DNA of 64,000 bases from PFL25 sp046260155 (GTDB lineage: Bacteria; Chloroflexota; Anaerolineae; Anaerolineales; UBA4823). Location of the stretch: the NCBI GenBank assembly GCA_046260155.1, contig JBJYXV010000048.1, positions 62,001 to 126,000 on the forward strand, read 5' to 3'. The notes under the pieces are model-generated. The model did no database searches, was not told the DNA's origin, and saw only the letters and a program-made list of their open reading frames with translations. Positions within the stretch are counted from its first letter, which is position 1. Each line of letters begins with the position of its first letter. This document shows positions 1 to 8,908 of this stretch, one piece after another. Position numbers and translations under genes: made by a program.

Positions 1-152
1 TCACCCGCGAAATCCATGATCTGGTCTTCATTGAGGCGTTCCTTCACCTGCGGGACAACCAATTCCAGGTCATATTGATCGAAGTAGGGACGGAACCGAT
101 CCAGGAAAGGAATCATATATGGTGCTGAAAATAAGATGGTTTGCATGCTCAT
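1..152 (-). CDS. D-isomer 2-hydroxyacid dehydrogenase, N-terminal fragment
   Basis: The first 50 codons of a leftward gene that runs off the left edge. The N-terminus (TILFSAPYMIPFLDRF near residues 4-19, then a VVPQVKERL segment) resembles the first beta/alpha unit of the substrate-binding domain of SerA-like NAD-dependent 2-hydroxyacid dehydrogenases; no NAD-binding motif is visible because it would lie further left. The start is ATG at 152, with a second ATG at 146. It follows the cytidylyltransferase by 37 bp, so it probably belongs to the same nonulosonate operon and may act on a sugar-acid precursor; that role is inference. Family assignment rests on a short segment. Confidence 0.5.
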   Translation of the reverse strand, partial: MSMQTILFSAPYMIPFLDRFRPYFDQYDLELVVPQVKERLNEDQIMDFAG

Positions 153-189
153 GAAAGTGCTATCCAAAAATTCAGTATAAAATACGAGA

Positions 190-858
190 TTACCGGTTCA
201 TCTGGCTCATCAACAAATCCACGATCATGAAATCGATTTCTTCATCGATGTCCCAGGCTTCATCCGCATTGATCTCGAACAGGAAAGGTCGCAACCCGAT
301 TCGATTGCGCTGCATCTCCAATGTTTGGCGAGTAAATATATAAATGCAGGAGTTTTCCTCAAAAACAGGGGGCAAATCCTGGGTCTGCAGGAGAACTGCC
401 GGGTTGTGGTTTATTGCCCGGCCCAGCTCGTCCCAAAATCGTATCTGCCTGCGAGTTACCGAAAACAGCGAATCGTACGCGGGGTATTTCTCCTGTATCG
501 TTTCGATCGCAGTAGAAATGGTAGTTGAACTGATAAGCGGGCTGGTGCTGTGTGTTTGCAGGTAAAAATCTGCTTCGACCTGTTGTGTGTCATACAGGAG
601 CACTTCATTCATCGGAGTATCTACAGCTCGCAGATCTTCTGGACGGACTAATATCCTGACTTCTGGAAAATCTTTCCTGAGCCCATCCATCACCACCTGG
701 CTATCCGTATCAACGACTATTTCGCTGATCTCTTTGCACTGCTGGAGGGTGGTAAGAATATGATAGTAGAGAGGTTTCCCTGCCAGATTCCGGTAATTCT
801 TACCTTTTACTCGCTGAGAATGGTGTCGCATGGGGACTAAAGCTGCTATTTTGTCCAT
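190..858 (-). CDS. Cytidylyltransferase of the NeuA/acylneuraminate family
   Basis: A 222-residue nucleotidyltransferase of the CMP-sialic acid synthetase class, which would activate a nonulosonate with CTP to the CMP-sugar in the cytosol. The N-terminal nucleotide loop is LVPMRHHSQRVKGKNYR (residues 7-23), a variant of the usual PARGGSK loop; a LQTHSTSPL segment near residue 100 and a C-terminal DIDEEIDF metal/substrate segment match the fold. Length is normal. It sits 7 bp after the GT2 gene and is a second NeuA-type enzyme in addition to the one at 7289-8038, so the two may have different substrates. Family is confident; substrate is unknown. Confidence 0.78.
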   Translation of the reverse strand: MDKIAALVPMRHHSQRVKGKNYRNLAGKPLYYHILTTLQQCKEISEIVVDTDSQVVMDGLRKDFPEVRILVRPEDLRAVDTPMNEVLLYDTQQVEADFYLQTHSTSPLISSTTISTAIETIQEKYPAYDSLFSVTRRQIRFWDELGRAINHNPAVLLQTQDLPPVFEENSCIYIFTRQTLEMQRNRIGLRPFLFEINADEAWDIDEEIDFMIVDLLMSQMNR

Positions 859-865
859 ATCTTTC

Positions 866-1822
866 TCAATCTTCGTATTGGATTGGTTTCACATTTCTGC
901 TTTCTGGAAGAAACTGTTCAGTATTCCTTCCGGGATAATAAAATGTCTGGCGCAGCTCTTTCGTAAGGGGTCCACTTTGTTGGTAACCGCGGTAGGTACC
1001 CCAAAACTGCATCAACCTGAACCAAAAGATTGTCCCGATTTCACGAAGGAACTTTCCCTCTTTCTTTGCGGCTGAGGAATCATTAATCAGATTCCTGAAA
1101 AATAACTGGAAAAAATCGATCAGGCCAAATTGCTCATGAGGATAAATACGTTTAAAAGCCATTGCCTCCCGCCGGTAACGGTTGTAAATACCTTGTGGTT
1201 TATCTTCATGGATATGAACGATCTCTGCTTCAGCTACGTACGCAACCAGGTAGCCTTGGCCTATCAACCAATTTGCCCATTCCAAATCTTCAAGGCCTGA
1301 GAGGGTCTCGTCATAATTATGTTCTTCCCACAATGACTTGCGGACCGCTGCATTCGCATTATTGCAAAATGGACTATTTCCCTGTTTTTTCGATTGCTCA
1401 GGATACCAGCGGGCAAAAATCTGTTGTTCAGGAAAGTGGGTAATCTCACCTCCCCTTTGTTTTCCATAGGTAAGTCCAACCTGTGAATCTGAAAAAGGAC
1501 ATATCAATCTTTCAAGCCAATCAGGGTATACCGGATAGACGTGAGCGCTGGCAATCACAATTATGTCGCTCATGGCGGATTGGATACCGAGATTTAAAGA
1601 GCGCCCAAATGAAAATTCACTGGGTTGAATTTTGAGAATTTGTACGGGAAAATCCCAACTTTTACTCTGGGCAATATCGACCGTTGCATCTGTCGAACCG
1701 GAGTCGACCAGGAAGACTTCAAAATTGCTTAGACTTTGCTGGCTTAATCCGGAAAATAAACGCCCGATATGCTTTTCCTCGTTGTACGCCCGAACAATAA
1801 TGGAGCAGACTTTATCTACCAT
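866..1822 (-). CDS. Family 2 glycosyltransferase
   Basis: A 318-residue GT-A fold glycosyltransferase expected to add a sugar from a nucleotide donor to the growing glycan on the cytosolic face of the membrane. The opening CSIIVRAYNEEKHIGRLF (residues 6-23) and VDSGSTD (about 40-46) are typical GT2 nucleotide-binding elements. The place of the usual DxD is taken by a SAH segment (VIASAHVYP, near 88-96), as in some rhamnosyltransferase-like GT2 proteins. A later EDLEWANWL segment fits the catalytic Asp/Glu region. It lies 21 bp downstream of a sulfotransferase gene. Donor and acceptor cannot be read from the sequence. Confidence 0.85.
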   Translation of the reverse strand: MVDKVCSIIVRAYNEEKHIGRLFSGLSQQSLSNFEVFLVDSGSTDATVDIAQSKSWDFPVQILKIQPSEFSFGRSLNLGIQSAMSDIIVIASAHVYPVYPDWLERLICPFSDSQVGLTYGKQRGGEITHFPEQQIFARWYPEQSKKQGNSPFCNNANAAVRKSLWEEHNYDETLSGLEDLEWANWLIGQGYLVAYVAEAEIVHIHEDKPQGIYNRYRREAMAFKRIYPHEQFGLIDFFQLFFRNLINDSSAAKKEGKFLREIGTIFWFRLMQFWGTYRGYQQSGPLTKELRQTFYYPGRNTEQFLPESRNVKPIQYED

Positions 1823-1843
1823 AAGCAGCAGTCAGCCAGCGTG

Positions 1844-2722
1844 CTATAAGGACCAGGCGTCATCCTGTTCATAGCCGAGTTTTTGGAGCAAATCACCCGT
1901 GGATTGCTTGAAGAAATCCACGTTTACCTGGGTGAAATACTGCCGCCAATCTCCCACTCTCCCGAAACGAAAAGTCCCAGATTTCTTTGGTTGAACTGCC
2001 TCTTCAATGATATGTACTGCTTCCTGTGTACTCGTGGAAGGTCTGTATCCTTTACTCTCAAGATATTCCAATATACGCAGGTATGCTGTTTCTTGATCTT
2101 TACGCAAGTCTTCAAATCGTATGCATAATATTCCAGGTTGATCCAGCCAGGCAAGGTGAGCATCATACCTATCCATTACACTCATCAACTCCAAGCCATT
2201 CTCTTGAACCCCGCCAATTGCTGCATTGATCCGTTCTTCCATCGTCGATAATTGCTTTGTATAGTAATCATGCATCCCATGATTTTCAAAAATTTCAGTT
2301 GCATAAAATATATGCGAGATGATCATATCCCTTGGATCGCGGTAAACGAAAATGGATGCAAGCCCGTCTCTGGTCAGGGCGCTCACAAACTCATCCCTTG
2401 CATCCAGATATCCATAGCCGATATCCCCTGGGCGCATGTTCGCGATATTTTCAAGGATTCCTTCTATTGAAAACTGGCGGTTATCTTCTGTCCGGTTGAC
2501 TGGGGGGAATCCAGGATTTACAAACGGGCCGATGCGGGTCAAACCCTGCAAAATCTGGATGATCAAATGGGAGCCGGATTTTGGCATTGCGTTTCCAAGC
2601 ACCGCTGGGACCGCAGCTGAGATATCGGACCCCCAACGCAGGGCAGTCTTGTACCGCCTGAATTGCCAGCGGTAAATTTTTAGCCAATGCTTCAATGATT
2701 TATCTTGATCAACACGGTTCAT
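1844..2722 (-). CDS. PAPS-dependent sulfotransferase
   Basis: A 292-residue sulfotransferase that would move sulfate from PAPS to a glycan hydroxyl. The 5'-phosphosulfate-binding loop is AMPKSGSH (residues 45-52) and the 3'-phosphate-binding region is VYRDPRDMIISH (126-137), with the expected Arg128 and Ser136. No signal peptide or membrane segment is visible, so it should act in the cytosol on nucleotide- or lipid-linked sugars. A PAPS-forming fusion enzyme lies in the same operon (8909-10705) and a second sulfotransferase at 19827-20864. The acceptor is unknown; the neighbouring nonulosonate genes make a sulfated sugar acid plausible. Confidence 0.88.
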   Translation of the reverse strand: MNRVDQDKSLKHWLKIYRWQFRRYKTALRWGSDISAAVPAVLGNAMPKSGSHLIIQILQGLTRIGPFVNPGFPPVNRTEDNRQFSIEGILENIANMRPGDIGYGYLDARDEFVSALTRDGLASIFVYRDPRDMIISHIFYATEIFENHGMHDYYTKQLSTMEERINAAIGGVQENGLELMSVMDRYDAHLAWLDQPGILCIRFEDLRKDQETAYLRILEYLESKGYRPSTSTQEAVHIIEEAVQPKKSGTFRFGRVGDWRQYFTQVNVDFFKQSTGDLLQKLGYEQDDAWSL

Positions 2723-2735
2723 TTGATTCGAGTGA

Positions 2736-3626
2736 TTACGCCTGAGATTTTATCCTGCATACCCCAACAGGCTGGTATTCTGGATTCCAGTTTCCCCAGG
2801 GCATGCCATTATCTCCAGATTTGGAGTAGAAGGATGCCAGATCTTGCTTCAATTCCTGGTTATGAACCAGCTTCTCAAATAACGCATCGTAGTCCGCGTA
2901 GTTTGAGGGTGCTGCATCAGGGAGCTGGAATATCCTTTTCAAGGTTTGCTCGCTGTAGCACCACCCCTTAGAAGGTTCGTGAAACCAATCCTCATCCCTT
3001 GATGCGACTAGCGTCGCTAACAACGCACCACCAGGTTTCAAGACACGCATTAATTCCGAGACCACAGCTTCGAGACCCTGCGGAGAATTATGTTCCAGCG
3101 ATGATATAGCAACGACGGTATCAATTGAATTATCCTGAATCTCCAGAAGATCGGTTAAATCCTGGTTATATATGATCACTTTGCCTTGATTATTTCCCCT
3201 GCTGGACGAAGTATTAAGAACACCAACTTGAACTCTGTCAACCCAATCGGAAACAGCAGATTTTAGCGTTTTTGTTCCCCAACCGGATAATGCCTTTTCA
3301 GCTGCCAGGTCGCTGGTTCTCATCCCCTCAACACGAAATCGCCTGCGAAATCTTGATGGTAGATTTTCCCGGCTCTGCCTGTCAACTGAAATCACGGTCG
3401 CCCCCTGATCAGCAAGGAACCATTGGATCACACCAGTCCCTGCCCCAGCATCCATGATCACCTGGTTAGTGATTTGATCGATTTGGCTCAATATCCAGGA
3501 GAGATCTAATAAATAATGCCAACCAAATTCGAGTTTTAATTGCCTGGCAGTTCTTTTTAACTCATTTATGGTCTCCCGTTCGCTGTCCAATAACGATACC
3601 GAGAGTATTTCAATTCTTTCATCCAT
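2736..3626 (-). CDS. SAM-dependent class I methyltransferase
   Basis: A 296-residue Rossmann-type methyltransferase. SAM motif I is VIMDAGAGTG (residues 56-65), the ribose-binding acidic strand ends in VISVD, and a later region reads DTVVAISSLEHN (motif II) then LMRVLKPGGALLATL (motif III). It probably methylates a sugar of the surface glycan. The start at 3626 overlaps the end of the upstream KpsC-like gene by 8 bp, indicating translational coupling. Whether the target is O-, N- or C- cannot be told. Confidence 0.85.
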   Translation of the reverse strand: MDERIEILSVSLLDSERETINELKRTARQLKLEFGWHYLLDLSWILSQIDQITNQVIMDAGAGTGVIQWFLADQGATVISVDRQSRENLPSRFRRRFRVEGMRTSDLAAEKALSGWGTKTLKSAVSDWVDRVQVGVLNTSSSRGNNQGKVIIYNQDLTDLLEIQDNSIDTVVAISSLEHNSPQGLEAVVSELMRVLKPGGALLATLVASRDEDWFHEPSKGWCYSEQTLKRIFQLPDAAPSNYADYDALFEKLVHNQELKQDLASFYSKSGDNGMPWGNWNPEYQPVGVCRIKSQA

Positions 3627-5265
3627 TGGTGTGTTTCCCCCCCATCAGGAATGGTTTCTCCTGGAGGATTCCTTGAACAATTGTTTTCATCGTCGGGGAA
3701 TTTTCCTGTTTCAGCTGCCACCAACTGGTTCGCTTCAAGCGTACATAACCTGGTTGGGTGTGATTTTCAAGGAAATCGTCAAAAGGAATTGAAGCCTTGA
3801 AGATTTGAAAATACATGAATCGCCTAGCATTCTCGCGATGCTGGTCAGGAGCCAGGATTTCTTTTTTACCGTTCAAGTAGTCTTCAACTAATCTCTGGTA
3901 ATCCGCTGCTGAATTTGGGAAGAACACAGTGTCATATTCGGTATAGCGAGATTTCCCTCCACAAATAACGATCTTGCCCAGAATCGCAGCCTCCAGTCCA
4001 ATGGAAGAGTTATAAACAAGGATTAAATTCGAGCGCTGGATTAAATCGTAAGAACTGAAAAATTCATCTGGCGCGACAAAGATGACATTCTCAAGTTGAT
4101 CAATTCCATTTTGAGCCACCCACATGGGTACGCTCTCCTGGCTTTGTTTGCCTTTGCGCAGCTCATCCGGGTGAGCCCGAATCACAAATAATGTCTCAGG
4201 ATGATTTTTGACCACTTCCAGGATTAAATCCAACCACTCAAACATCGTGCTGAAGACCAGATTGGCGTGAATCTGGCTTGTGTCGAAGATCACGTTGGTA
4301 AACACAGCCACGATATGCTCAAATTGGCTCGCTTTCTCCAGAAAACTTTGATCCATTTGGCGCATTTCGGGCCAAAATTGGATCCCCGCCATTGTGAAAT
4401 TTCCCTGGAATCGCTGCTCGAGGTATGTATCCAAGTCCAGGTTTTCTTGTTCGGTTAGTTGATAATCATCGGGTATATCAAGCGGGTAAGCTGTAGCCTG
4501 CTGATCGGTAAAAAATGCGGAAAAAGGTCTGAAGGCAACTTCGTGCGTGATGACTCTCAACCCTCTTTGTTTCGCAATCCAGCGAGCAGTACCTTCCGGG
4601 AACAAAACACCATTAAAGACAACGAGGACCTGGGGATCAATCTGGTCAAGAAACCTGGAAAATTCCTTTGCCACCCGCCAGGCAGATTGGATGTATTCAC
4701 GGAATAAAAACCTAGTCTCACTGCTTTCTGGCAGATTATGCAGCCGGGTAATCCACCGTACAGAAGGTAAAACCAGGGTTCCTAACGGAACATCTCCCGA
4801 AATTCCCATTTCGGGTGGCGCAGGATAGGAAAATTGACTCAACTCCGAAATTGTCAACTCGTTCAATTTCTTCTCCAACGACCGGTCTTCTTGGAAGGTA
4901 AAATCAATCGTCGGAGCATGAGCAAACAAACGCCTCGATTGGGAGATACAAGCCTGACAAGGGGGTGGCTGCGAAAGGTCTTGTTTATTGGTACCCATAA
5001 CACACCTGCTCATGCCAGCCTGGCAGGCAAAATACACCACCGGTATTCCTGATACCTGCAGCCCGCTTGCTGTTAAATAAGTAAATGCAGCATTCAGGCT
5101 GATGCCAGTTATCCGGGTCGAAGCAACAAAAAAAGCAACCGTCGGATTTTTTGGATCCGGTTTTGCATTATTGGTAACTTGCCGGGTCAGGTTGTACAAA
5201 CGGTATTTACTAACCCAATCTGCCTGCTTGTTGGTTATCCTTTTTAAGAAGCCTGGTTGATCCAT
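3619..5265 (-). CDS. KpsC/polysialyltransferase-like glycan transferase
   Basis: A 548-residue soluble GT-B-like protein of the capsule polysaccharide biosynthesis type. The C-terminal half holds VIRAHPDELRKGK (361-373) and LVYNSSIGLEAAILGK (416-431), the His-Pro and nucleotide-contact elements seen in KpsC, KpsS and related transferases that use CMP-activated sugars. The N-terminal part carries four cysteines, Cys81, Cys88, Cys103 and Cys106 (the last two as CxxC), which look metal-binding. A paralogue without these cysteines lies at 30592-32187. Position immediately after the NeuB fusion gene suggests transfer of a nonulosonate, which is inference. Confidence 0.68.
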   Translation of the reverse strand: MDQPGFLKRITNKQADWVSKYRLYNLTRQVTNNAKPDPKNPTVAFFVASTRITGISLNAAFTYLTASGLQVSGIPVVYFACQAGMSRCVMGTNKQDLSQPPPCQACISQSRRLFAHAPTIDFTFQEDRSLEKKLNELTISELSQFSYPAPPEMGISGDVPLGTLVLPSVRWITRLHNLPESSETRFLFREYIQSAWRVAKEFSRFLDQIDPQVLVVFNGVLFPEGTARWIAKQRGLRVITHEVAFRPFSAFFTDQQATAYPLDIPDDYQLTEQENLDLDTYLEQRFQGNFTMAGIQFWPEMRQMDQSFLEKASQFEHIVAVFTNVIFDTSQIHANLVFSTMFEWLDLILEVVKNHPETLFVIRAHPDELRKGKQSQESVPMWVAQNGIDQLENVIFVAPDEFFSSYDLIQRSNLILVYNSSIGLEAAILGKIVICGGKSRYTEYDTVFFPNSAADYQRLVEDYLNGKKEILAPDQHRENARRFMYFQIFKASIPFDDFLENHTQPGYVRLKRTSWWQLKQENSPTMKTIVQGILQEKPFLMGGKHTNG

Positions 5266-5280
5266 ACTATCCTTCTACCA

Positions 5281-7191
5281 TCAGACTTTGGATCTTTTCT
5301 CTGCTTCAAAATATGCTTCGGATAATCGGCTGATGGCGATCACAAATCCTTCATTGTCCCGCTGGTGACCGCGCCAGATTTCCGGGATCATTGTCCCGCG
5401 GTAACCATCAGGTCGACCCGCGCCGATAATTTCAAAGAATTTTACCCAATCGATTGTTCCTTCACCAATTTGCAATCCTTCCCCATCTAAACCGGCAGCA
5501 TCAGACAGATGCAGGTGCTGGATATAAGGCAATAAAACCTCTACCTGCTCGTAAAAGTCGACTTGTGCCCAATTGCAATAAAGCTTTGCATGAGAGGTAT
5601 CGAAACACATATCCAACCCTAATGGAACGATAAAATCTCGAATTTCATAGGCATCCATGAATGCATTCGTCAACCACTGACCCCCAAAATACCATGGATG
5701 GGGAGGAAGATTTTCTAGGAGCAGCTCAACACCATTGAAATCCAATTCTTCTACTGATAAGCGTAAATTATCGTAAAGTACCTCCCGGTGTTCAATAGGA
5801 TTATCCAGGCTCATCCCACCTGTGTGGACGATCACCTTGGGTTTACCCACGAAATGGGGTGCCATCTCACGCGTCAGATTGATCGCCTTTTGGATCATTG
5901 AGACAGATTGATGCCTCTGGCGCAGATCGGTGGTACATAAATCTACCAAGGTTCGTTCAAAAAATTCTGGGGCATGCACAACCAGTTTGATGTCGTGGTT
6001 TCCACCGGGATAATGTTCATCCAGGTCCTGGTCTGTAAAGTGAAACTCCAGCATGGCAGGGTGATACTTCAAGGACTCCTCAAAATCGCGAAAACGAACG
6101 GTAAAACCCCACTCTAATGGCAAAGTATGTTCCAAATCCAGGTCATTCCATAAGCCTAAATCTTGTTCTGTAAAAGGGTCATCCACTTCAATCACCCGCG
6201 TCGATCTGCGCCCGATTAATTCCGGGTATTTCTGGGGAGACAAACCCAGGGCAGGCCCTTTTACCGTCACCATCTCCTGGGTGATAATCTCCCCCGGTTC
6301 TATTCGCCGGGTCGCTAACAAACTTTTACCGAGTACCTCGCGGTTCAATATTTCACCGCGCGAAATATACTTTTCTTTCCCTGTCCCCAATGCGAGGTGG
6401 ACCTGCTGGATATCGCGCACCATCTTCTTAAATCCATGCGGTTCTAAACTTGCTGCGTGGTCGGGCCCATCCATCGTACGATCCAGGGTAATGTGCCGTT
6501 CGATCACAGCTGCCCCAATGGCAGAAGCGACTGTCGAGATCGCAATTCCACGTTCGTGCCCGGAATACCCAACCGGGACACCAAACTGCCGCAAGCGATC
6601 CATAAAGCGCAAATTGATATCATCAAACGAAGCCGGATAAGTACTGTTGCAGTGCAGGAGGACGAATTCCGCCTTGCGTTCTTTTAAGAAATTGACGCTG
6701 AATTCAACCTCATTCATATGTGACATTCCAGTTGAAATGATCAATGGCTTTCTTTTTGAGACCAGGTGATCCAATAATGGCAGATTGGTCAGATCCGCTG
6801 AGGCCACTTTGAAGGCAGGTACACCGAGCTGGTCCACAAAATCTGCACTTTTCTGATCGAAAGCTGAGCATAAGAAAGTGATACCCTTCACTCTGCAGTA
6901 TTCGACGATTTCATAATAAGCCTCATCGGTCAGCTCAACCTGCTGCAGAATTGGGAGCAAATACCGCAGTGTTTTTTCACCCGAGTTAGCATTCTCGAGA
7001 TATTTTTTGGCATACAACTGGGTCAAATCACGCTTTTGGAATTTAACAGCATCCGCCCCTGCAGATGCAGCTGCATCAATTAATTCAATGGCTAACGGCA
7101 GGATGCCGTTATGGTTTACACCAATTTCTGCGATAACATACGTCGGTTGTCCGTCACCGACAAGCCTATCCCCAATTTTGACAACTGGCAT
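5281..7191 (-). CDS. NeuB-type nonulosonate synthase fused to a TIM-barrel isomerase-like domain
   Basis: A two-part enzyme. Residues 1-275 are a sialic-acid synthase domain that condenses phosphoenolpyruvate with a hexosamine: AEIGVNHNG (21-29), VKFQ (49-52), CSAFD, ISTGM, LHCNSTYP and GYSGHERG are all present. Residues about 287-345 are the antifreeze-like SAF domain. Residues about 365-636 are an added sugar-phosphate isomerase/epimerase (AP endonuclease family 2) TIM barrel with LVVHAPEF, VIVHTGG, LLLENLP, DMCFDTSHA and HLHLSD segments that supply metal ligands. The chosen start is ATG 7191, because GGAGGG sits just upstream and the family begins at this residue; an in-frame ATG at 7212 is the alternative. 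The barrel may make or epimerise the hexosamine substrate. Confidence 0.88.
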   Translation of the reverse strand: MPVVKIGDRLVGDGQPTYVIAEIGVNHNGILPLAIELIDAAASAGADAVKFQKRDLTQLYAKKYLENANSGEKTLRYLLPILQQVELTDEAYYEIVEYCRVKGITFLCSAFDQKSADFVDQLGVPAFKVASADLTNLPLLDHLVSKRKPLIISTGMSHMNEVEFSVNFLKERKAEFVLLHCNSTYPASFDDINLRFMDRLRQFGVPVGYSGHERGIAISTVASAIGAAVIERHITLDRTMDGPDHAASLEPHGFKKMVRDIQQVHLALGTGKEKYISRGEILNREVLGKSLLATRRIEPGEIITQEMVTVKGPALGLSPQKYPELIGRRSTRVIEVDDPFTEQDLGLWNDLDLEHTLPLEWGFTVRFRDFEESLKYHPAMLEFHFTDQDLDEHYPGGNHDIKLVVHAPEFFERTLVDLCTTDLRQRHQSVSMIQKAINLTREMAPHFVGKPKVIVHTGGMSLDNPIEHREVLYDNLRLSVEELDFNGVELLLENLPPHPWYFGGQWLTNAFMDAYEIRDFIVPLGLDMCFDTSHAKLYCNWAQVDFYEQVEVLLPYIQHLHLSDAAGLDGEGLQIGEGTIDWVKFFEIIGAGRPDGYRGTMIPEIWRGHQRDNEGFVIAISRLSEAYFEAEKRSKV

Positions 7192-7195
7192 CGTT

Positions 7196-7201
7196 CCCTC
7201 C
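7196..7201 (-). promoter_or_regulatory. Ribosome binding site deciding the NeuB-fusion start
   Basis: GGAGGG on the minus strand lies four bases before ATG 7191. It falls inside the reading frame if the upstream ATG at 7212 were used, so it favours 7191 as the true start. Confidence 0.5.
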
Positions 7202-7241
7202 AAGTGTTCCATTCATCAGGGCTAATCCCCTGCTCACGATC

Positions 7242-7278
7242 AGATTGAATGAACTTTGAAATTAATTAGATTGAATGA
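7242..7278. repeat. 11-bp direct repeat between the neuA-like and neuB-like genes
   Basis: AGATTGAATGA occurs at 7242-7252 and again at 7268-7278, 26 bp apart start to start, in the 97-bp gap between the NeuA-like stop and the NeuB-fusion start. The spacing is about two and a half helical turns. It could be a tandem binding site or a chance A/T-rich repeat; nothing else marks it. Confidence 0.4.
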
Positions 7279-7288
7279 TAGTAGGCAC

Positions 7289-8038
7289 CTACTGCTCAAT
7301 CGAGAAGCCGAGATCAGCGAAAGTTATCTCACCCATCTCGAACAACCTTTCCGCCCTGCTCCAATCCTCCGGTGAATCAATATCAATCCACTCATCCGCA
7401 CCTATCACCAGGGGCAATATCGATTTCCCAGTCATGCTGTCTTTTTCCATAATCGTTGCCGACCAGGCAGCATCTACATAACCCGTTTGCCAGTAAACCT
7501 CGGGCAGCACCTGGCGGGGTGCATTATATGCTTCAGGGATGTCCGCCGAAATTAAAGGCTGCATAAAACCATCCGGAAGAATTTTCCACATCTTATATGG
7601 ATTCTGGAAGGGAATACAAACCGTGCGGATCGAATCCGCTTGTGGAGATTCGAGTAGGCGCCAAACAGCCTGGTTGATATGTGCGCATCGACGGAATGGT
7701 GAAGTCGGGCGCAGCTGGACAATTACTTCAGGCTGGTATGCTTCATGGGTTTTCAACCAATCCAGGGCATGCTGAAACACGGGCAAATCCGGTGTATCGT
7801 CTTGCGATATCGCTTCAGGACGCAAGAAAGGCACTTCTGCTCCAAAATCCCTGGCTACCTGTGCGATTTCTTCATCATCAGTAGAAACAACCACGCGCGA
7901 GATACTTTCAGCACTCAGACCCGCTGCGATGCTGAAAGCTATCAATGGATAGCCAGCAAACTGCTTGATATTCTTGCGCGGGATGCTTTTAGAGCCACCC
8001 CGGGCGGGGATGATCGCCAACACTTCTTGCGTGGTCAC
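7289..8038 (-). CDS. CMP-nonulosonate (NeuA/LegF-type) synthetase
   Basis: A 249-residue CTP:acylneuraminate cytidylyltransferase. The nucleotide-binding loop IIPARGGSKSIPRKN (9-23), VVVSTDDEEI, VQLRPTSPFR and the C-terminal DIDSPEDW are textbook elements of the family. It activates the product of the adjacent synthase to the CMP-sugar. The preferred start is GTG at 8038, giving a GTGA four-base overlap with the stop of the upstream SDR gene; a TTG at 8050 would extend it by four residues. The order SDR-NeuA-NeuB resembles the ptmA-ptmB part of the Campylobacter legionaminate locus, so legionaminate or a relative is a reasonable guess. Confidence 0.9.
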   Translation of the reverse strand: MTTQEVLAIIPARGGSKSIPRKNIKQFAGYPLIAFSIAAGLSAESISRVVVSTDDEEIAQVARDFGAEVPFLRPEAISQDDTPDLPVFQHALDWLKTHEAYQPEVIVQLRPTSPFRRCAHINQAVWRLLESPQADSIRTVCIPFQNPYKMWKILPDGFMQPLISADIPEAYNAPRQVLPEVYWQTGYVDAAWSATIMEKDSMTGKSILPLVIGADEWIDIDSPEDWSRAERLFEMGEITFADLGFSIEQ

Positions 8039-8901
8039 CAGGCAGTCCAACCCCCATCGACAACCAGGTTGCCGCCGGTCATGTAACGTGAGGCGTCAGA
8101 AGCAAGGAAGAGCAGTGCTCCATTCATCTCGCTCTTCTCAGCCATTCGACCCAGAACTGCCCGGCTTGAATACGCCTGGATAAAACCCTGATCATGATCC
8201 TTGAAAACACCGCCGGGGGTCAACGCATTCACTCGAATATCTGTACCAGCATAGTATGCAGCCAGGTAGCGGGTTAAACCCAGGATTCCGGCTTTGGTTG
8301 TTGAATAATACGCAGGTTTATAAATCTCCGGGTTGTCTTTGGTCTGGTAAATCCTCTGGTCAGGTCCAACCATACCGTAAATGGAACTGATATTGATAAT
8401 CACACCTGCCCCCTGAGCTGCCATCAATTTTCCTGCAGCCTGACAACACAGGAATACCCCGGTCAGGTTGACATCCAGAGCACGTTGCCATTGTCCCAGA
8501 GGATAATCTTCAAATTTACTCGCGAGTGGTCGATCAGCATCAGCTTCACCTGGTTTCGATAGTGATCGAGGATCGACTTTTGGGTCAAGGGCTGCTGCGT
8601 TGACCAGAATATCCAGCTGCTTAAATTGATCAAAAGCAAACTGGAACAATTCTTGGACCGAACTTTTCGAAGAAATATCAACCTGAGATGAAACAGCCCT
8701 CAATTCTGATTTCTGCGTTCGAAAACGCTCGTTCAGTGAATCAGCAAGCTTATCTGCCGCAATACCATCAATATCTGCGATGATGGTTATCGCTCCTGCT
8801 TCGATCAATGTCTGGCAGAATTCTGCACCAAGCAATCCAGCTCCCCCGGTAACAATGGCAACTCGACCTGTCAAGTCGAACAGTCCTGGTATGTTTTTCA
8901 C
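8035..8901 (-). CDS. Short-chain dehydrogenase/reductase (PtmA-like)
   Basis: A 288-residue classical SDR. The NAD(P)-binding loop is TGGAGLLG (18-25), NAAAL follows the fourth strand, and the catalytic set is Ser172 (ISSIYG), Tyr199 and Lys203 in YSTTK. It would oxidise or reduce a sugar or sugar-nucleotide hydroxyl in the cytosol. Translation begins at GTG 8901, 7 bp after the PAPS-synthetase stop, and it overlaps the NeuA-like gene by four bases. SDRs at this position occur in nonulosonate loci, but its exact substrate is not known. Confidence 0.83.
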   Translation of the reverse strand: MKNIPGLFDLTGRVAIVTGGAGLLGAEFCQTLIEAGAITIIADIDGIAADKLADSLNERFRTQKSELRAVSSQVDISSKSSVQELFQFAFDQFKQLDILVNAAALDPKVDPRSLSKPGEADADRPLASKFEDYPLGQWQRALDVNLTGVFLCCQAAGKLMAAQGAGVIINISSIYGMVGPDQRIYQTKDNPEIYKPAYYSTTKAGILGLTRYLAAYYAGTDIRVNALTPGGVFKDHDQGFIQAYSSRAVLGRMAEKSEMNGALLFLASDASRYMTGGNLVVDGGWTAW

Positions 8902-8908
8902 CGGTCGC

